Shown piece by piece: positions 36,801-47,853 of a DNA stretch of 64,000 nucleotides. Within the stretch, counting starts at the first letter, position 1. The number at the start of each line of letters is the position of its first letter. Both the position numbers and the translations under genes were made by a program. Below the pieces are notes generated by a model, which saw only the letters and a list, made by a program, of their open reading frames with translations, was not told the DNA's origin and did not search any database. This stretch comes from Phlebotomus papatasi (taxonomy: Eukaryota > Arthropoda > Insecta > Diptera > Psychodidae): the NCBI RefSeq assembly GCF_024763615.1, contig NC_077223.1:111104627-111168626 (forward strand). Direction: 5' to 3'.

Positions 36801-39800
36801 GAATTTATCAAAATTTTTTTTATGAGGTTGGCAATTTGACAACATTTATTAAACAATAAAAAACTGGTTTTGTTTTTTTTTTTAATCTTGTTTAACAAAA
36901 ATAGATATGACAATAAAATTCAACTCAAAATTCAATTCAATTAAATTCAAATGCAATTTTAGGAAATGTATTTTTGAAATTTAGAACTTAATCGACAAAA
37001 ATTGGCTAGCAAAACTTTTACAATGAACATTTAAAGTTGTTTTTAATTAAAATAGTTAATTATTGGCTACAAAAAAGTTCCCCATGAACCTAAATGAAAC
37101 TGCCCCTCTTGTACTTTCAGGACTTAAAGCAAAATTATTAGGAACTCTAAAGAGAAGCGGTGCGAAAGTATAAAGTTGTTATCAACATAGGGCATAGGTA
37201 CTGCTATATAACATAAAGGTTTGAATTGAATCATTTCTTTGAAAAGGATACGAAAGATATGCAATAATTGAAACTGTCCCTTCGTTAAACTGACTCACCC
37301 TCCCATAATTGGAATGCAAAAATCTCACTTAGTTAAGGAACCGGAGATAAATTCGTAGAGCAGTTGCAGGCGGAACGGCAACAGGCTCTAAGAATAAAAT
37401 TCTTAGAGAAATTTAACTTTGACTTGAAATATATTGAACTAATGAAAACCGTATATTTGAGCTACTGGAGGCACTTTATGCCTATTTAAACCAATTTTTC
37501 TGCACCAAGTCCGGATTAAATCGACATGAATAATTGAGATAATCTGTAAATGTACAGTGTGATAGCCAGGGATCGTAAAACTTTAAGAAGATCTTTGAGT
37601 AGTTATCAAACCTATCAAAGTAATTTGTAACTCATACCCATTTTTTTTCTTTTTAATCTCAGCTTGGTATTGCCATCGGCTTTGTGATGCCACCAATTTT
37701 GGTGAGGAACCACGATGATCTGGATTTGGTGGGAAAAGACCTCAAATTTATGTTCTACCTTGTGGCTGGCTACACTACTCTTCTGGTGATATTGGTATTT
37801 ATCTGTAAGTAGCCTTCATATATTTATTTTTTTTAAATATTTCTGGTAGTGTCTTCAGTTATTCTATTCGAGATGCTGATGCTGCTCATAAACTCCAGAT
37901 CGTATTATTTATGTCTCTAGGGATAAAATGAATATCTTATTGATAAATCTCTGGCTGGGATGCTTCTTGAGGGATTTCTTGGAGATCCCGAAGCGCTGTC
38001 CCTTGCCGTTTGGTTTTTAGATATATGATTTCCGGAGTATGGGTAACCGAACATAAATATATTAGGTTGTTTCATTAAAAACGTCGCAAAATTTTTCACT
38101 TGTATTTATAAGAGAAGGTTGAATTATTTTTCAATTTAAGAGTTATAAAATCTCATTATTAATTAATTAATGATTAATTATTAATTTATTTCTGCGAAAG
38201 CAAACAAATTGTCTGAAATCCATTGATGCAAGTAGTGCTGACAACTGATTTCAATTTTCAAGCTTTTAAACGAAAAGTTAGACCTACTAAAAAACAAAAA
38301 AAATATCTTAGACTAACACTTTTAATATAAAGTGAAAAATTTATTTGCATAAAAATTTTCTTATGAAAAATTACATAACATTTGGGAAACATTTTAGTAC
38401 CCAAATTGATCGTAATCCAGTTTAAAAAATAAACAGTAATAAAAATCAAGCAAAGTTTACAAAAAATAGCAACATTTTCTCCCTTTTAAAAATTTTCACG
38501 ATGGAAATAAAAACAAACGTTCCGCTACTGTGCAAATTTTCATGAGAATTCTATCCCAAAATGTTTATATTTTTTTATCATAATGTGAATTTAGCTTCGA
38601 AAAAATAGCACTTTTAAATTTCTAAAGCATAATATTCTAACTTTGATGATTTTTTACTTATTGGAAAGTTTCCAGGACAAGTAGAATACATACAAATCTG
38701 GCTAGTTTGTTGCGTTTGTTTCTATTTAAAAAGAAACTTTTTAAATAAAAAATTGTATTTAAAAAAAACTTTTGCGACATTTTTAAAACGATAACTTCAT
38801 ATAATAATAATAAATCTTTAGGTCGATAGATTGCTCTCTCTCTCTCTTTTGAATTAGAATAGCAATAAAAATAGTATCCCTATGCAAAGTATATCGATTT
38901 TCTTTTGCTGTCTTATACTAAATCTAGAACTTTTTTTTCTCTTTGAAGTCATTCAGCCAAAGCCTCCAACACCACCATCGGCCGCACAAGAAGCTACTAT
39001 GTCTGTCAACCCTATGCAATCTTCACCATTTATCCACTCCATCAAACGCCTTATGACTAACAAGAACTATATCCTTCTGTTAGTGTCCTATGGCGTTAAC
39101 GTAGGTGTCTTTTATGCTATATCCACCCTACTCAACCAAATTGTACTACTTCACTTTCCTGGCCATGAACTGGATGCTGGCCAAATTGGTTTGTGCATCA
39201 TTTTATGTGGCATGGCGGGTTCTGTAATTTCTGGAATAATACTCGATAAAACCCACAAATTCAAAGTAAGTGTCTTAGAACTGAGAAACATTATCCATGA
39301 AATCCTTATCCACACGGTCATAGCCCACACATTGCTAATTCTGAAAGGCTAAAGCAGAATGGCTAGTATTTTAGTAAAAATGGTCTGTGAAATCTTCAAA
39401 TTGTTGTGTTCTTGGTTCTGCTATTAAATAAAAATTAGCAGTTCAAAATCATTATTTATTATTTTAGATTATTTGGTCAGTAAAATCCAAATTTAATCAA
39501 TAATGGCTCCGGTACACCTTTTAGATCAAGAAAATTTCATGAATTCAAATTTCGGATCTCTTTCTTTCTCACATGTTTTGCATATGTCTATCTCATTCTC
39601 TCGCACTCTTCTTCTTCTCTTAAACATCACTCCAAATTCAATTTAGCTCAATCGAATTTGACATGCGAAAGAATGAGATAGTCATATACAAAACATGTGA
39701 GAGAGAAAGGGTTTCGAATTTCGACTTCATGAAATTTTCCTGATCTAAAAGGTGTGCCGGAGCCATAAGGACAAAAATATGTTGATCATTAAAAAAAGAC

Positions 39801-41453
39801 AATTTTAGAAAATAGAAAATCAATTGGGATTTTTTTACTGAAAAATCAAATTGAACTGAACAGAATACTGAAGAACTTTTGAACAGCAAGAAAAACAAAT
39901 GTTGTCATTAAAAAAAATAACTTTGTTCAGTTAAAAATAAGGATTTTGTTTAGGAAAAAACAATTATGATTTTTTATTAAAAATATTGATTGAATTGAAT
40001 TGATTACTAAATAGAAACTAATTTGATCAGTAAAAAATTGACATTTTTAATTCAATTTTGGTCAATAAAAAATTAATTTTGACTTTTTACTGAAAGATTG
40101 AGTTAAATTGAATTGATTACTAAAAAACAAACAATTTTCTTCATTGATAAAACATTTTTAAGTAAAAAAGTCATTTTGTTTTCGAAAAAATCAATTTTGT
40201 CATTTAAAAATCAATTGTATGATTTTTATTCAAAAAAGAAATTATTTGATTACTAAAAAAAAAAAACGATTTTACTCATTGAGAAAATAGGAGTAACTCT
40301 ATTGATCAGGAAAAAATGGTTTTTGTTTAGGAGAAAATAAATTTTAGCCAACTGAAAAATCGAATTTGACTTGGTTATTAGAAAAAAATTGACCAATAGT
40401 AATTATAGAACTTTCGAAGTAATCAAATTGTATTGTTCTAAAAAAGGAAGACTAAATTAAATTTTCTTTTCTTTAAGACCCTGTTAGACGAAAATTGCAT
40501 AAATTAAGCTCATATACTTATATTTTTACTGATCAAAATACACTTTTTAACTGATTTTTAATTTACTTTTTAACTTGATTATTTTGCTTTTAATACGATT
40601 TTTTAAGCTTCCGGCACATCTTTTAGATTAAGAAACTTTCAAGAAATTAAAATTCACATCTCTTTCTTTCTCAGGCGTTTTGTATAATGTCTGTCCCACT
40701 CTTTCACTCTTAAAATTGGATTAAACTAAATTGCATTTGTTGTGATGTTCAAAAGAAGAAGAAGAAATACCTAATGAGATGGATAAACAATGCAAAACAT
40801 TTAACAAAACCGAATTTTCATTTTCCTGTTATAAAAGGTGTGCCCGAGCCATTACTTGCCAAATATTTTTATTTACTAATGAAATTAATTTTTACAGATT
40901 CATTTATACCAAAATACTAACCGCAAATGTTTTTCATTCTGGTTATTCTGAAAATTTCTTTATTGACTTTTGATGGCCAATGGGAATTTAAATCTAATCC
41001 CTCTAACTCAATTTGTTTTGTAAACGTCTTTTATTAATTTTATTATTGTGCATTTTTTCATGAATATTCAAGGAGACTACCCTCGCTGTCTACGCCTTGT
41101 CCATGGCATGCATGTGGATTTACACATTTACACTAAATACAGGATTGATCTGGGTTGTCTACCTTACATCATCCCTATTGGGCTTCTTCATGACTGGCTA
41201 CTTGCCTGTTGGCTTTGAATTTGCCGCTGAGCTGACATATCCTGAACCGGAGGGAACATCTGCCGGGATTCTCAATGCAGCAGCCCAAGTATTTGGCATT
41301 GCCTTCACCATGGGCTATGCTGAGATTCTTAACAATTTTGGCGACATTGCAGCCAATGTTACCATGAGTGTTATGCTTGTTGTTGGAACTGTCGTTACAG
41401 GTGTTATTGGCTCTGATCTCAGGCGCCAGAAAGCTCAGAATCCTCACACCTAA
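21872..41453 (+). CDS. FLVCR: FLVCR-family major facilitator transporter (heme/choline transporter homologue)
   Basis: Twelve-helix membrane transporter of the SLC49 branch; vertebrate FLVCR1/2 move choline/ethanolamine and are linked to heme export. Coding exons: 21872-21983, 22104-22224, 25931-25982, 26049-26099, 26567-26695, 26766-26861, 37663-37804, 38949-39265 and 41073-41453. All junctions are GT-AG and in phase, giving 466 residues. Signature blocks: YSASNALQWIQYSIIANI (about 58-75), WTSMIYM, GTCLGAWIK, LAALWFGPDQVS, GVFGNQ, YAISTLLNQ, LDKTHKFK, and GFFMTGYLPVGFEFAAELTY plus PEGTSAG near the C-terminus. Trp66 and Gln155 align with the substrate-site Trp125 and Gln214 of human FLVCR1 (as I recall that sequence). 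Introns are 120, 3706, 66, 467, 70, 10801, 1144 and 1807 nt. The 5' UTR continues upstream of an acceptor at 21818. Heme versus choline specificity cannot be told from sequence. Confidence 0.92.
24035..24245. repeat. Dispersed AT-rich repeat, inverted relative of 500-720
   Basis: AAACCTACCGACCGTTTTT, the GCGCTCGGTC patch and the AAATATGTGTTAATT tail match, in reverse orientation, ACAGTCGGTAGGTTT, ACCGAACGCGC and AATTAACACATACTT in 500-720. Confidence 0.5.
24961..25376. mobile_element. Foldback MITE, family C (long, internally expanded copy)
   Basis: Left end ATGCCACGGGCACACCTTTT, right end TGATCTAAAGATATGCCGGA then GTCAT. At 416 bp it is longer than other copies (about 250-265 bp). It holds both the GAAGAAGAAGAAGAATGCG tract and a second GTCCGTCCCATTCTTCC segment, as if two partial copies were merged. 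Confidence 0.6.
26983..27202. mobile_element. Foldback MITE, family A (in FLVCR intron 6)
   Basis: TAGGGGAAAGTACTATCAC at the left and GGGAGAGTACTTTTCCCTA at the right. The interior, including TATTAGCTAGCTTTATTATC and GTGATGATCATCTGG, is almost identical to the copy at 16229-16447. Confidence 0.8.
28386..28532. repeat. Hairpin element with GCGCACAATAACTTTT arms (family K)
   Basis: Left arm CCAACGCACAATAACTTTTG then TAGTAAACATG; the right arm CATGTTTACAAATAAAAG then TTATTGTGCGC is the complement. Loop of about 60 bp. A single arm (GTCCAACGCACAATAA) recurs at 31625-31640. Confidence 0.6.
28528..28807 (-). mobile_element. tRNA-derived SINE, family S1, with (ATT)n tail
   Basis: On the minus strand: GGGTCAAGTGGTAAAGC (A-box region), then a perfect B box GGTTCGAATCCC. 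A tRNA-unrelated body follows, then a 3' tail of about six ATT units. The tRNA-like head has lost a usable cloverleaf at its 3' acceptor, so it is a SINE rather than a tRNA gene. See the finding on flanking ATGGAGCACA repeats. Confidence 0.75.
31625..31645. repeat. Family K arm fragment
   Basis: GTCCAACGCACAATAA matches the end of the hairpin at 28386. Confidence 0.4.
31690..31755. repeat. Dispersed GAAGCCAGAA repeat, copy 2
   Basis: Shares GGAATATGGG, TTGTTCGAAGCCAGAA and GCGAAGCCTGAAAGCC with 21280-21345. Confidence 0.5.
33475..33623. repeat. Inverted repeat enclosing a tRNA-Thr-like sequence
   Basis: Perfect 13-bp arms GTCAATCAGAGCA (33475-33487) and TGCTCTGATTGAC (33611-33623) bracket the tRNA-like sequence. 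Confidence 0.7.
33535..33606 (-). tRNA. tRNA-Thr(AGT)-like gene or pseudogene
   Basis: The 72-nt minus-strand sequence folds as a cloverleaf: acceptor TCCTCTA/TGGAGGC, D arm GTTC...GAGC, anticodon stem CTCGT/ACGAG with loop CTAGTTA (anticodon AGT), and T arm TCCAG-TTCGATT-CTGGG. All stems pair, with a few G-T wobbles, except the outermost acceptor position (T against C). That mismatch, and its place inside a transposon between inverted repeats, favours a pseudogene or mobile copy. A covariance-model search would decide. Confidence 0.5.
33661..33765. repeat. Palindromic repeat centred on GGGGTTAACCC (family J)
   Basis: Left arm CTATGGGACAC...GTTCCAAT and right arm ATTGGAATACCGGTGTCCCAT are inverted around AAGGGGTTAACCCTTT. 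Related arms occur at 4575-4712 and about 9800-9850. Confidence 0.6.
34503..34633. mobile_element. Family D MITE, right half only
   Basis: Matches the right half of 50676-50931: TGACAGAAAGAGACAG, CTGATTTCAGTTTGAAAGAG, CAATCGATTGAA and the terminus GGTGTGCCAGCGCCAT. The left terminus is absent. Confidence 0.6.
34838..35185. mobile_element. Nested element with G-rich ends (probable)
   Basis: Left CAGTGGGGGCAACAGCCTTG and right CTAGCTGGGTACGCCCATGG, with C-run and G-run tracts just inside (CCCCCCCCC near 34867; GGGGGGG near 35142) placed as inverted partners. Boundaries uncertain. Confidence 0.4.
36196..37113. mobile_element. Probable TIR element with GGGGTAGTTTCATT ends (family I)
   Basis: Left AGGGGAGGATGGGGTAGTTT and right AAACTGCCCCTCTTG are imperfect inverted partners. 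A further partial copy of the right end (GAAACTGTCCCTTCG then CACCCTCCC) lies at 37269-37305, so the true right border may be there. AT-rich interior, no coding frame. Confidence 0.45.
37805..38948 (+). other. FLVCR: FLVCR intron 7
   Basis: AT-rich, with a short CT microsatellite at about 38834-38848. It ends in a strong polypyrimidine tract and the acceptor TTTGAAG. Nothing else recognised. Confidence 0.7.
39503..39766. mobile_element. Foldback MITE, family C (best-preserved copy)
   Basis: 264 bp. Left end ATGGCTCCGGTACACCTTTT and right end AAAAGGTGTGCCGGAGCCAT are near-perfect inverted repeats. The repeats continue inward through AGATCAAGAAAATTTCATGA and its complement, then TCTCACATGTTTTGCATATG and its complement, so most of the element is a hairpin. 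Confidence 0.8.
39770..40600. repeat. Degenerate short-period array (AAAAATCAATTTTG-like)
   Basis: Many imperfect units of AAAAAATCAATTTTG(A/G)TC with variable spacers, like the array at 9960-10750. Confidence 0.5.
40605..40852. mobile_element. Foldback MITE, family C
   Basis: Left AGCTTCCGGCACATCTTTTA; interior purine tract GTTCAAAAGAAGAAGAAG; right AAAAGGTGTGCCCGAGCCAT. Confidence 0.7.
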
Positions 41454-41819
41454 AAGCTCCATATCTGTTCAAAACTTATACAATTTTTATTTTTTTAAAA
41501 GAAACTTTACATATTTGAGGTAATTAATCATTACGAAGAAGACATAAATGTCGACCTATTTTAGTGTGTAATAATTCATTGTGATTAAAAGAAAGAAAAA
41601 AGTTACATATTTTTGTGAAAATGAAAATAATTTTTTCTTTAAGGGAAGAAGCATATTTACCGTCAAGGGGTTTATCGTATTCCTCAAATTTGCGCACTTT
41701 TATTGGAAATTTCAGTTAAATTTGTTATTGGTCAGCTTGTCTGATGCCCTTACGAGCAATTTATTACCGAATTAGAAGCTTTATATTAAAAAAAATGTAT
41801 TTTTCGCGTTATTAAGTCT

Positions 41820-41825
41820 AATAAA
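41820..41825 (+). terminator. FLVCR: FLVCR poly(A) signal
   Basis: AATAAA lies 366 nt after the stop codon, giving a 3' UTR of about 390 nt. Confidence 0.6.
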
Positions 41826-42589
41826 GTTATTTCGCCCACCGTTTTATCACGATTTTGTAATATTTTTTTTACTATTATTCTAATGTAGCATACTTAACTG
41901 AAAATTTGTAAAGGAAGTGCTTAAATCTAGGAAGAACCGTGAAGTTCTTAACGGCCAATTGTTGAAATTTTCCAATTCCAGTTGATAAAAATCATAGAAT
42001 TTTCCTAATAAATATTTTAGTCCCATTGCTCTCCTTGATCGACTAAAGATTGAAAGCATTCACAGCTCTCAAATTTTGAACAAATCCGAGAACTTAAAGC
42101 TTTTAAATATTTTAAGAGTCTAAATTCTAAATATTTGAATACATGTGGATGATGCTTAAGTCTCTCAATTCTAAATTTGATTAATGTAAATCCAAAAGTA
42201 TTCTTTAACACGAAATAATTTTTTTGGGATAATTCAACATATTTCAACCTAGATTTTCCAAACATTCTGGAGAGGAAAAGTTGCTTTTATACTGTGTTTT
42301 TTTTATGAATAAAGTGTGAGCATGCTTTTTCAATTAAACTAGTTTAATATTTGCACATTTTTGTGCTTTTAATCGAAAAGGAACCTGGAAAAGTTTTGTC
42401 ACGGTGTTTTTCTTGATCTTCAACAACACAAGTTTTATTATTGCATTTTTTTCTCATAGCTCGTTAACATTATGTTGTATTTTTTAATGAGTTTTGTGAG
42501 AATCCATTTAAACTTTAATTGCCGTTGGTAGTAATTGTGTTTAGACGCTTTAAATACAATTTTAAAGTTTTTCGCTTTCTAAAAGTACT

Positions 42590-42809
42590 TAGAGGAAAGT
42601 ACTCTCCCTTCGAATGTTCATGCCTTCGAATAATGTGAATTTTCTTCTAGTTTCCCTAAGAAACTTACACATTTCTACTAAATATTAGTTAGGTTATCAT
42701 CAATTATTTGTGATTATGTGATAATTATTTGTAAGTCTCTTAGGAAAAATAAAAGAAAAATCACGTTATTCGAAGGCATGAACGTTCGAAGGGAGAGTAC
42801 TTTCCCCTA
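42590..42809. mobile_element. Foldback MITE, family A
   Basis: Left AGAGGAAAGTACTCTCCCTT, right AAGGGAGAGTACTTTCCCCTA (inner part shown), with TTCATGCCTTCGAATAATG and its complement inside. More diverged inside than the 16229 and 26983 copies. Confidence 0.75.
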
Positions 42810-42839
42810 TTTTTTACTTTGAATTTTTGGCCCCTTAAT

Positions 42840-43285
42840 GAATTTTATCAAAGAAGATATTTCGTGAAATTGTTTGTAAATGTTTATAAATTCCCATTGG
42901 GAACTGACAAAATGTTCGCAAATCGTATAACCCACAGAAAGTTCGAAAAACGTTTACACTTTTTCACAAACATTTTTCGTAAACAGAAGCACTTGACAAA
43001 CATTTTTTTGTTCTTTAACAAACATTTGTTCGTACATTTTTGTTTGTCTGACGAAACTTTACGAACAAATGACAACATTTTACTAACATATTTTTGTATT
43101 TACCAACATTTACAAACAAATGTTTCTAAAAGAATAAAAATGCTTGTCGAGCGATCATGTTATGAACTACCTATGTTTATGGAAAAAGTATTGTACAAAC
43201 ATTTACAATCTTTTTTTGTAGATTATACGATTTACAAGTTCTTCGTAAGTCCCCCTTTGCGAATATACAAATATTTATGAAATTT
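42840..43285. repeat. Dispersed AT-rich repeat, copy 2
   Basis: Shares AATGCTTGTCGAGCGATCAT and TTCGTAAGTC blocks with 8570-8965. It also contains inverted ACAAACATTTG/CAAATGTTTG motifs, suggesting a decayed foldback element. Confidence 0.4.
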
Positions 43286-45222
43286 CTTTCTATGTACAAT
43301 TTCTTTGGTCTAAACCTCTTATAACTTTTACTGCTGCTATTGGAAAATTTCAACAAATATTATTCTATTCTAAGACTTAAAAAAAATCTTTAAAAAAAAT
43401 TGCATAGAAATTCATGCACTTGTAGTTGAATAGAACATTTAAAAACTCTTTAGTCGACAATAAAATTGCCGAATAGAAAACTATATTCCTATTGCTTCAA
43501 AAAAAGCACCCATTCCCGATTAGCTTCTTGAGAGTGATGACTTTCACAATATATGTGCTTTAACTGAATAGGACATATGGAATTTTGAATATATTTTAGA
43601 CATTAGGACAAAGGAATAAAACCACCTGCTCACGGTAAATTGTTGTGCAACCACAAAAGATTTTAAATAATAGAACTTTAGAATTGAAAATTGTGGTTAA
43701 AATAGAGTTGATATTTTAAAAGTAAATCTAAGAAAATCAATTTTGTGATTATTATATAATTTTAATGTTAGACACAATGTATATAAAGATGTGAATGAAA
43801 AGAAAATTCTGGAATAAAAGAGATGTTCTTCGGAATGAAAGCAAAAAGCTAAAACTTTCTCCATATTATTGAACTTACTGTGAACTAAAATTAAATTTTA
43901 ATAGGTTGCGTATGGAGCTTTTTTTTATGTAAAATCACTTATAAAATATGCAATGAAACAAACAATGTTTGATTGAATTTTCACGTCACAAAAAGGAAAA
44001 TAACAAAAAAGCTCTATATGCAGATCCTAATAATTCAAAACTATGTATGTGTTATGTGCTTTAGAGAAGAGATTAGGGCCTAAAAGAAATTATGAACAAA
44101 AATATTAAAAATGATAAACTTAATTCTATAACAATAGAAATTTTAACGCATTGAACCCGCCGTTAGAAAAAGTTTTGGGACAATAATTTCCCTTTGGAAG
44201 GCCAAATATTAGTTTAAGAGAATTTTAGAAGTTGAATACATTCCTTCCTTAATCCTTTCAGGACCAATTGTTCGTGAAGTATTTTGTGGAAATAAAGGAA
44301 ATTTTGGTACGATCGATTTGCTCAAAAACTTCTGGCCCTGATTGGGTTAAGCTACCAAGTTCAATAGCCTAAACAAAATCTACATGTAATCTTTATTCTA
44401 TCAACTATTGTGTACGTGATGCTTCTAGAGAACAACAAATGTTCAGATTCAATGGACCGTTACTGAAAGAAAATAAATTATTTATAAATAAGACGTTACT
44501 GTACAACATTGACTTTTGCTTATTGAACAATTAACGAAATTTGCATTACATGCAAAATTAATTAATTGTGCTTGTGTCTCGCTTTTGTTTTATGGAATTT
44601 CCCTTGAAAGACGGATTTTTTCTTGAAACGTGCCACACGACTATTTTGTTGCAGATTTTTCAGCTCATCATTGACTGTTCAGATTTTGTGAAATTCTTTC
44701 ACTGATATTGCAATCATCGTGCAAAATAAAACACATTGAAGCAGCGCATTAGGACAGTAGAGAAGCTTAAATCACAAAAGCATTCGACAGATTTTGCAGA
44801 GAAAACGGTAAGAGTTATTGACTTAAGGTTTTAAAAAAATCATCAATTGAATATTACACTTCCAATGACCTATTTGACAATTTCTTCTTGACCCTAATAA
44901 CATGAATCAAACTCTAATATTAATATAATGCTATGTAATATTATATGCAATTTGAAAAAAGAAAAGGCTCATCGAGGATTCTTTTAAAAATGTAATACGT
45001 AATGACCCTATCTTGATTGCAGATCTATTTGTTTTTCGCGAAAAATGTACCAATCTGTTGGTCTTTTACCAAAGATCGTATTAAACTATCTATCTTTCGC
45101 AATGATCAGGGTTACCTACATCTTTTAGAAAGGTCTTTCGATCTGTTGATCTGTGAATCTATCGATCTCTACAAAAAATCGTACTAATTTATCGATCCAT
45201 CTAACGAATCAAAAAAACGGTG

Positions 45223-45410
45223 TAAGGAAAGCGCGCTACCTTCAGAGGACTGAAACTTCTAAATAGATTTCCCTTTTAGCTCTTTTCTGGAAATTTTTAG
45301 GCATTGGACTAGGTATTAAAAAATAATATTATAATGGGCAAAATTCATTTGAATCACATTAAAAAATAAATTGCTCGAAGCTTAAGTCGTCCCAAGCGCG
45401 CTTTACCCTA
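45223..45410. mobile_element. Foldback MITE, family B
   Basis: Left TAAGGAAAGCGCGCTACCTT and right AAGCGCGCTTTACCCTA. Interior GGCATTGGACTAGGTATTAA and AATATTATAATGG match 19869-20095. Confidence 0.7.
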
Positions 45411-46461
45411 GACCATTTTTTTTAAACTCCTTTTAAAATAAAATGCAGCTTTTTCTTTTCTTTGAAAACTGATAAGGTCTATTCATTTTGAGCAACCAAT
45501 TTCTGAAACAAAGCTGTTTAGTTTTTTTTCTATTTCTAGAGAACTACATATTATAAACACAAAAACTTTCCTTTTTTATTTTCATTCTGCTTAAGAGGAA
45601 CCATTTGATCATTTGAAAGAATCACTCAAAATATTTATATTTTTATAGCTTGGCCGGATTTTAAATCTTTCCGACAATGAGTCAAGGTTTACTCCTTGAA
45701 CTATCTTGACCTGAGAGGTCTGAGAGGTCAAGCTTTACAAACTTTAAAGCGTATTTCACAGCTTTTGAACATCTGGGATTTAAAATAACAAAAAATAATT
45801 ATCATTTCACTTGAATCATCTAAAGTTCATCAGTCTGATGCAGTCATTAGAATGGCGAACTTATTTAGTCGTAGAAATCAATTCTTTTGTCAAATTCTAA
45901 TTGGTTATTATTATGAAGTCCTATCCTAAATGTTTATATATGGTACTGCATAAGATGATTATTTTAGCTTGGTTCAATAACTTACAAATCTAATCTGCTG
46001 AACTTACTTTAGTCTTTGGAAGATAATAATATTTTATTCTTCATTAAAATAGCGTAAATATCTATAAGTTAACAATAAAAGCGCTGTAGTAATAGTTTTC
46101 TTTTTTTTTAACTTTAAGCAGCGATATCTTCAAAATTGAACTGAACCAAAGTATCACTTTCTCTTTTTTATCTTGTATGAAATTTTATTTGCAATATTTC
46201 ATGGTTAAACAATTATTAACCATTTTTTTTAAGTTTGCGGTTCAAACGAAAGCACCCTCATAGCTGAATAAACAAAAAATTCAAACAAATTAAAATAAAA
46301 CGCATAAACACATTCGTTAAACCAATAAAAAATATGATAAGAAAATAGCTGAAAAGAAATAAACTAGTCTGACGTATTGTAATTGACACATCTAAGGCTC
46401 TTTAAAATCAAATCATTGAAGGTAAGGAATCACCAAGTAAGGGCCTCGACAGACCTGAGGA

Positions 46462-46557
46462 TTAGCCGAGAGACGGCTTAGCGTAATTATTATATATTCG
46501 AAATAATGATTAAACTGCATTTCCATAATTTTCCACTAAGTCGTCTCTCGGCTTAAG
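46462..46557. repeat. Palindromic repeat (TTAGCCGAGAGACGGCTTAG)
   Basis: TTAGCCGAGAGACGGCTTAG on the left and CTAAGTCGTCTCTCGGCTTA on the right are inverted arms. Related to 17400-17465. Confidence 0.6.
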
Positions 46558-47853
46558 TCGTAAGTGTGTTTAGGGCATAAGACTCTCTAAATGAGGACTA
46601 AGGATCCCTTTAATAACTAACCAATATCACGCAAAATGTCTGTCTATAAGAGTTTGTTTAAACAAATAGTGCTAGTATCTCAAGTAAATTTAGTTTCATT
46701 TTGTAGAATAAGTTGTGATCAAGTAAACATAAAATTTTTCGTTCAAGAACTAGTTTAACTCATCAGCTAAAAAGAAATGGATTTTGGATTTCAGATGAAC
46801 CAATTCCGATAAATCTTGTCCATTGTAAAGTATGTTTTATTAAAAAAATAAAAATTAAAGAAAAAAATTGTTTTTTATCTTCTTGATCCATGTAACAAAC
46901 TTAAGACCTCTTCAAATTTAGTTACACTTAATCGAAGAAATATTTTGTGTGAAGACTGACAATGGTATTACTAGTAATAACTGGTGGTTACTGCGACGTC
47001 AGCACTTCGGCACTAAACTTACATCCATTTTGATTGTTTTTTAACTATAGGAAAATTTTAGTTATTATTCTGAAATAGCATTAAAAATCCTAAAAATCTC
47101 AATTAATTCATAAATTCTTGTCAATCCAAAGTCCAAACTCACTTTCACGCATTTTGTAAGCTCAGTTTCCAACATTTTTTTACATAAGTAAATTTAGAAC
47201 TCGAAAAAATTAGAAGGAACAAAAGTTTAAGAAGTAAACAAAAACTAAATTTGCTACTCATTTACACAGTGCCATAACTAATATTTTTATCTTGTCAAAA
47301 TTATATAAATATTACAACTAAACTGGGCCATATTAAAAATCTCACTTACCGTATGTTAGAAAAAGCTTATCATTCATTATGGATTGCTATCACGTAAAAT
47401 TGATAATAATGCACAATATACATAGGTCATTGATACAAGTTATATATGTATGTTTACAATAGTAGAATTTTCCCACAGATTTGTCTACTAAAGTCATAAT
47501 GTGCAACTTAAGCTTTTCTTCTCTCGGAATCACAGATTTTGAGGCAAAAAAATCATACAAAACAACCAAACATGTTTTTGTATTCCAAATTCGAAGTTCA
47601 GTCAACGACCTTCACCTCAACCTAAATTTTCTTTAACTGTTACACAAAAAAAAAAGAAAACAAACATTAAACGAAATAAAAACCAGCCACTTTTGCCATA
47701 TTACTGTTCTTCTGTATTTTAAAATAAAAAAAAATGTGTTATCTTACATTGAAGATGTTGGAAAAAGCTTAATGATTCACCAATGTTCATGCTTCAGGTC
47801 AGTTGATCTTGCTATTGCAAGATCTTTTAAGTATGTTGGATGAATTAAAGGAT

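Larger units (their letters stand above)
26862..37662 (+). other. FLVCR: FLVCR intron 6 (10.8 kb)
   Basis: Contains a family A MITE, a SINE/hairpin composite (28386-28807), a nested hAT-type element (33193-35820), and an element with GGGGAGGATGGGGTAGTTTC ends (36196-37113). Two stretches, about 27840-28260 and 32100-33180, are less AT-rich and non-repetitive and could hold regulatory DNA; no coding function is evident. The flanking exons join in phase at the conserved GVFGNQ|LGIAIGF position. Confidence 0.6.
39266..41072 (+). other. FLVCR: FLVCR intron 8
   Basis: Holds two family C MITEs (39503-39766 and 40605-40852) with a degenerate short-period array between them (39770-40600). No other feature. 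Confidence 0.7.
41826..47853. other. Gene-poor interval between convergent FLVCR and esterase genes
   Basis: Contains family A (42590-42809) and family B (45223-45410) MITEs, an AT-rich dispersed repeat (42840-43285), a palindrome (46462-46557), and short direct repeats such as GAGAGGTCTGAGAGGTC (about 45714-45732). The 153-codon open frame at 42819-43280 lies in the repeat and is very Phe/Lys-rich, so I do not count it as a gene. The esterase 3' UTR occupies the right end; no clear AATAAA was found for it. Confidence 0.55.

Noticed and set aside
42017..42265. Minus-strand frame with a loose leucine-rich-repeat flavour
   Set aside because: Leucine spacing is irregular, other frames share similar hints, and no supporting exon or signal was found.
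42819..43280. 153-codon plus-strand open frame
   Set aside because: Lies within a dispersed foldback-like repeat and is dominated by Phe, Lys and Asn from ACAAACATTT motifs.
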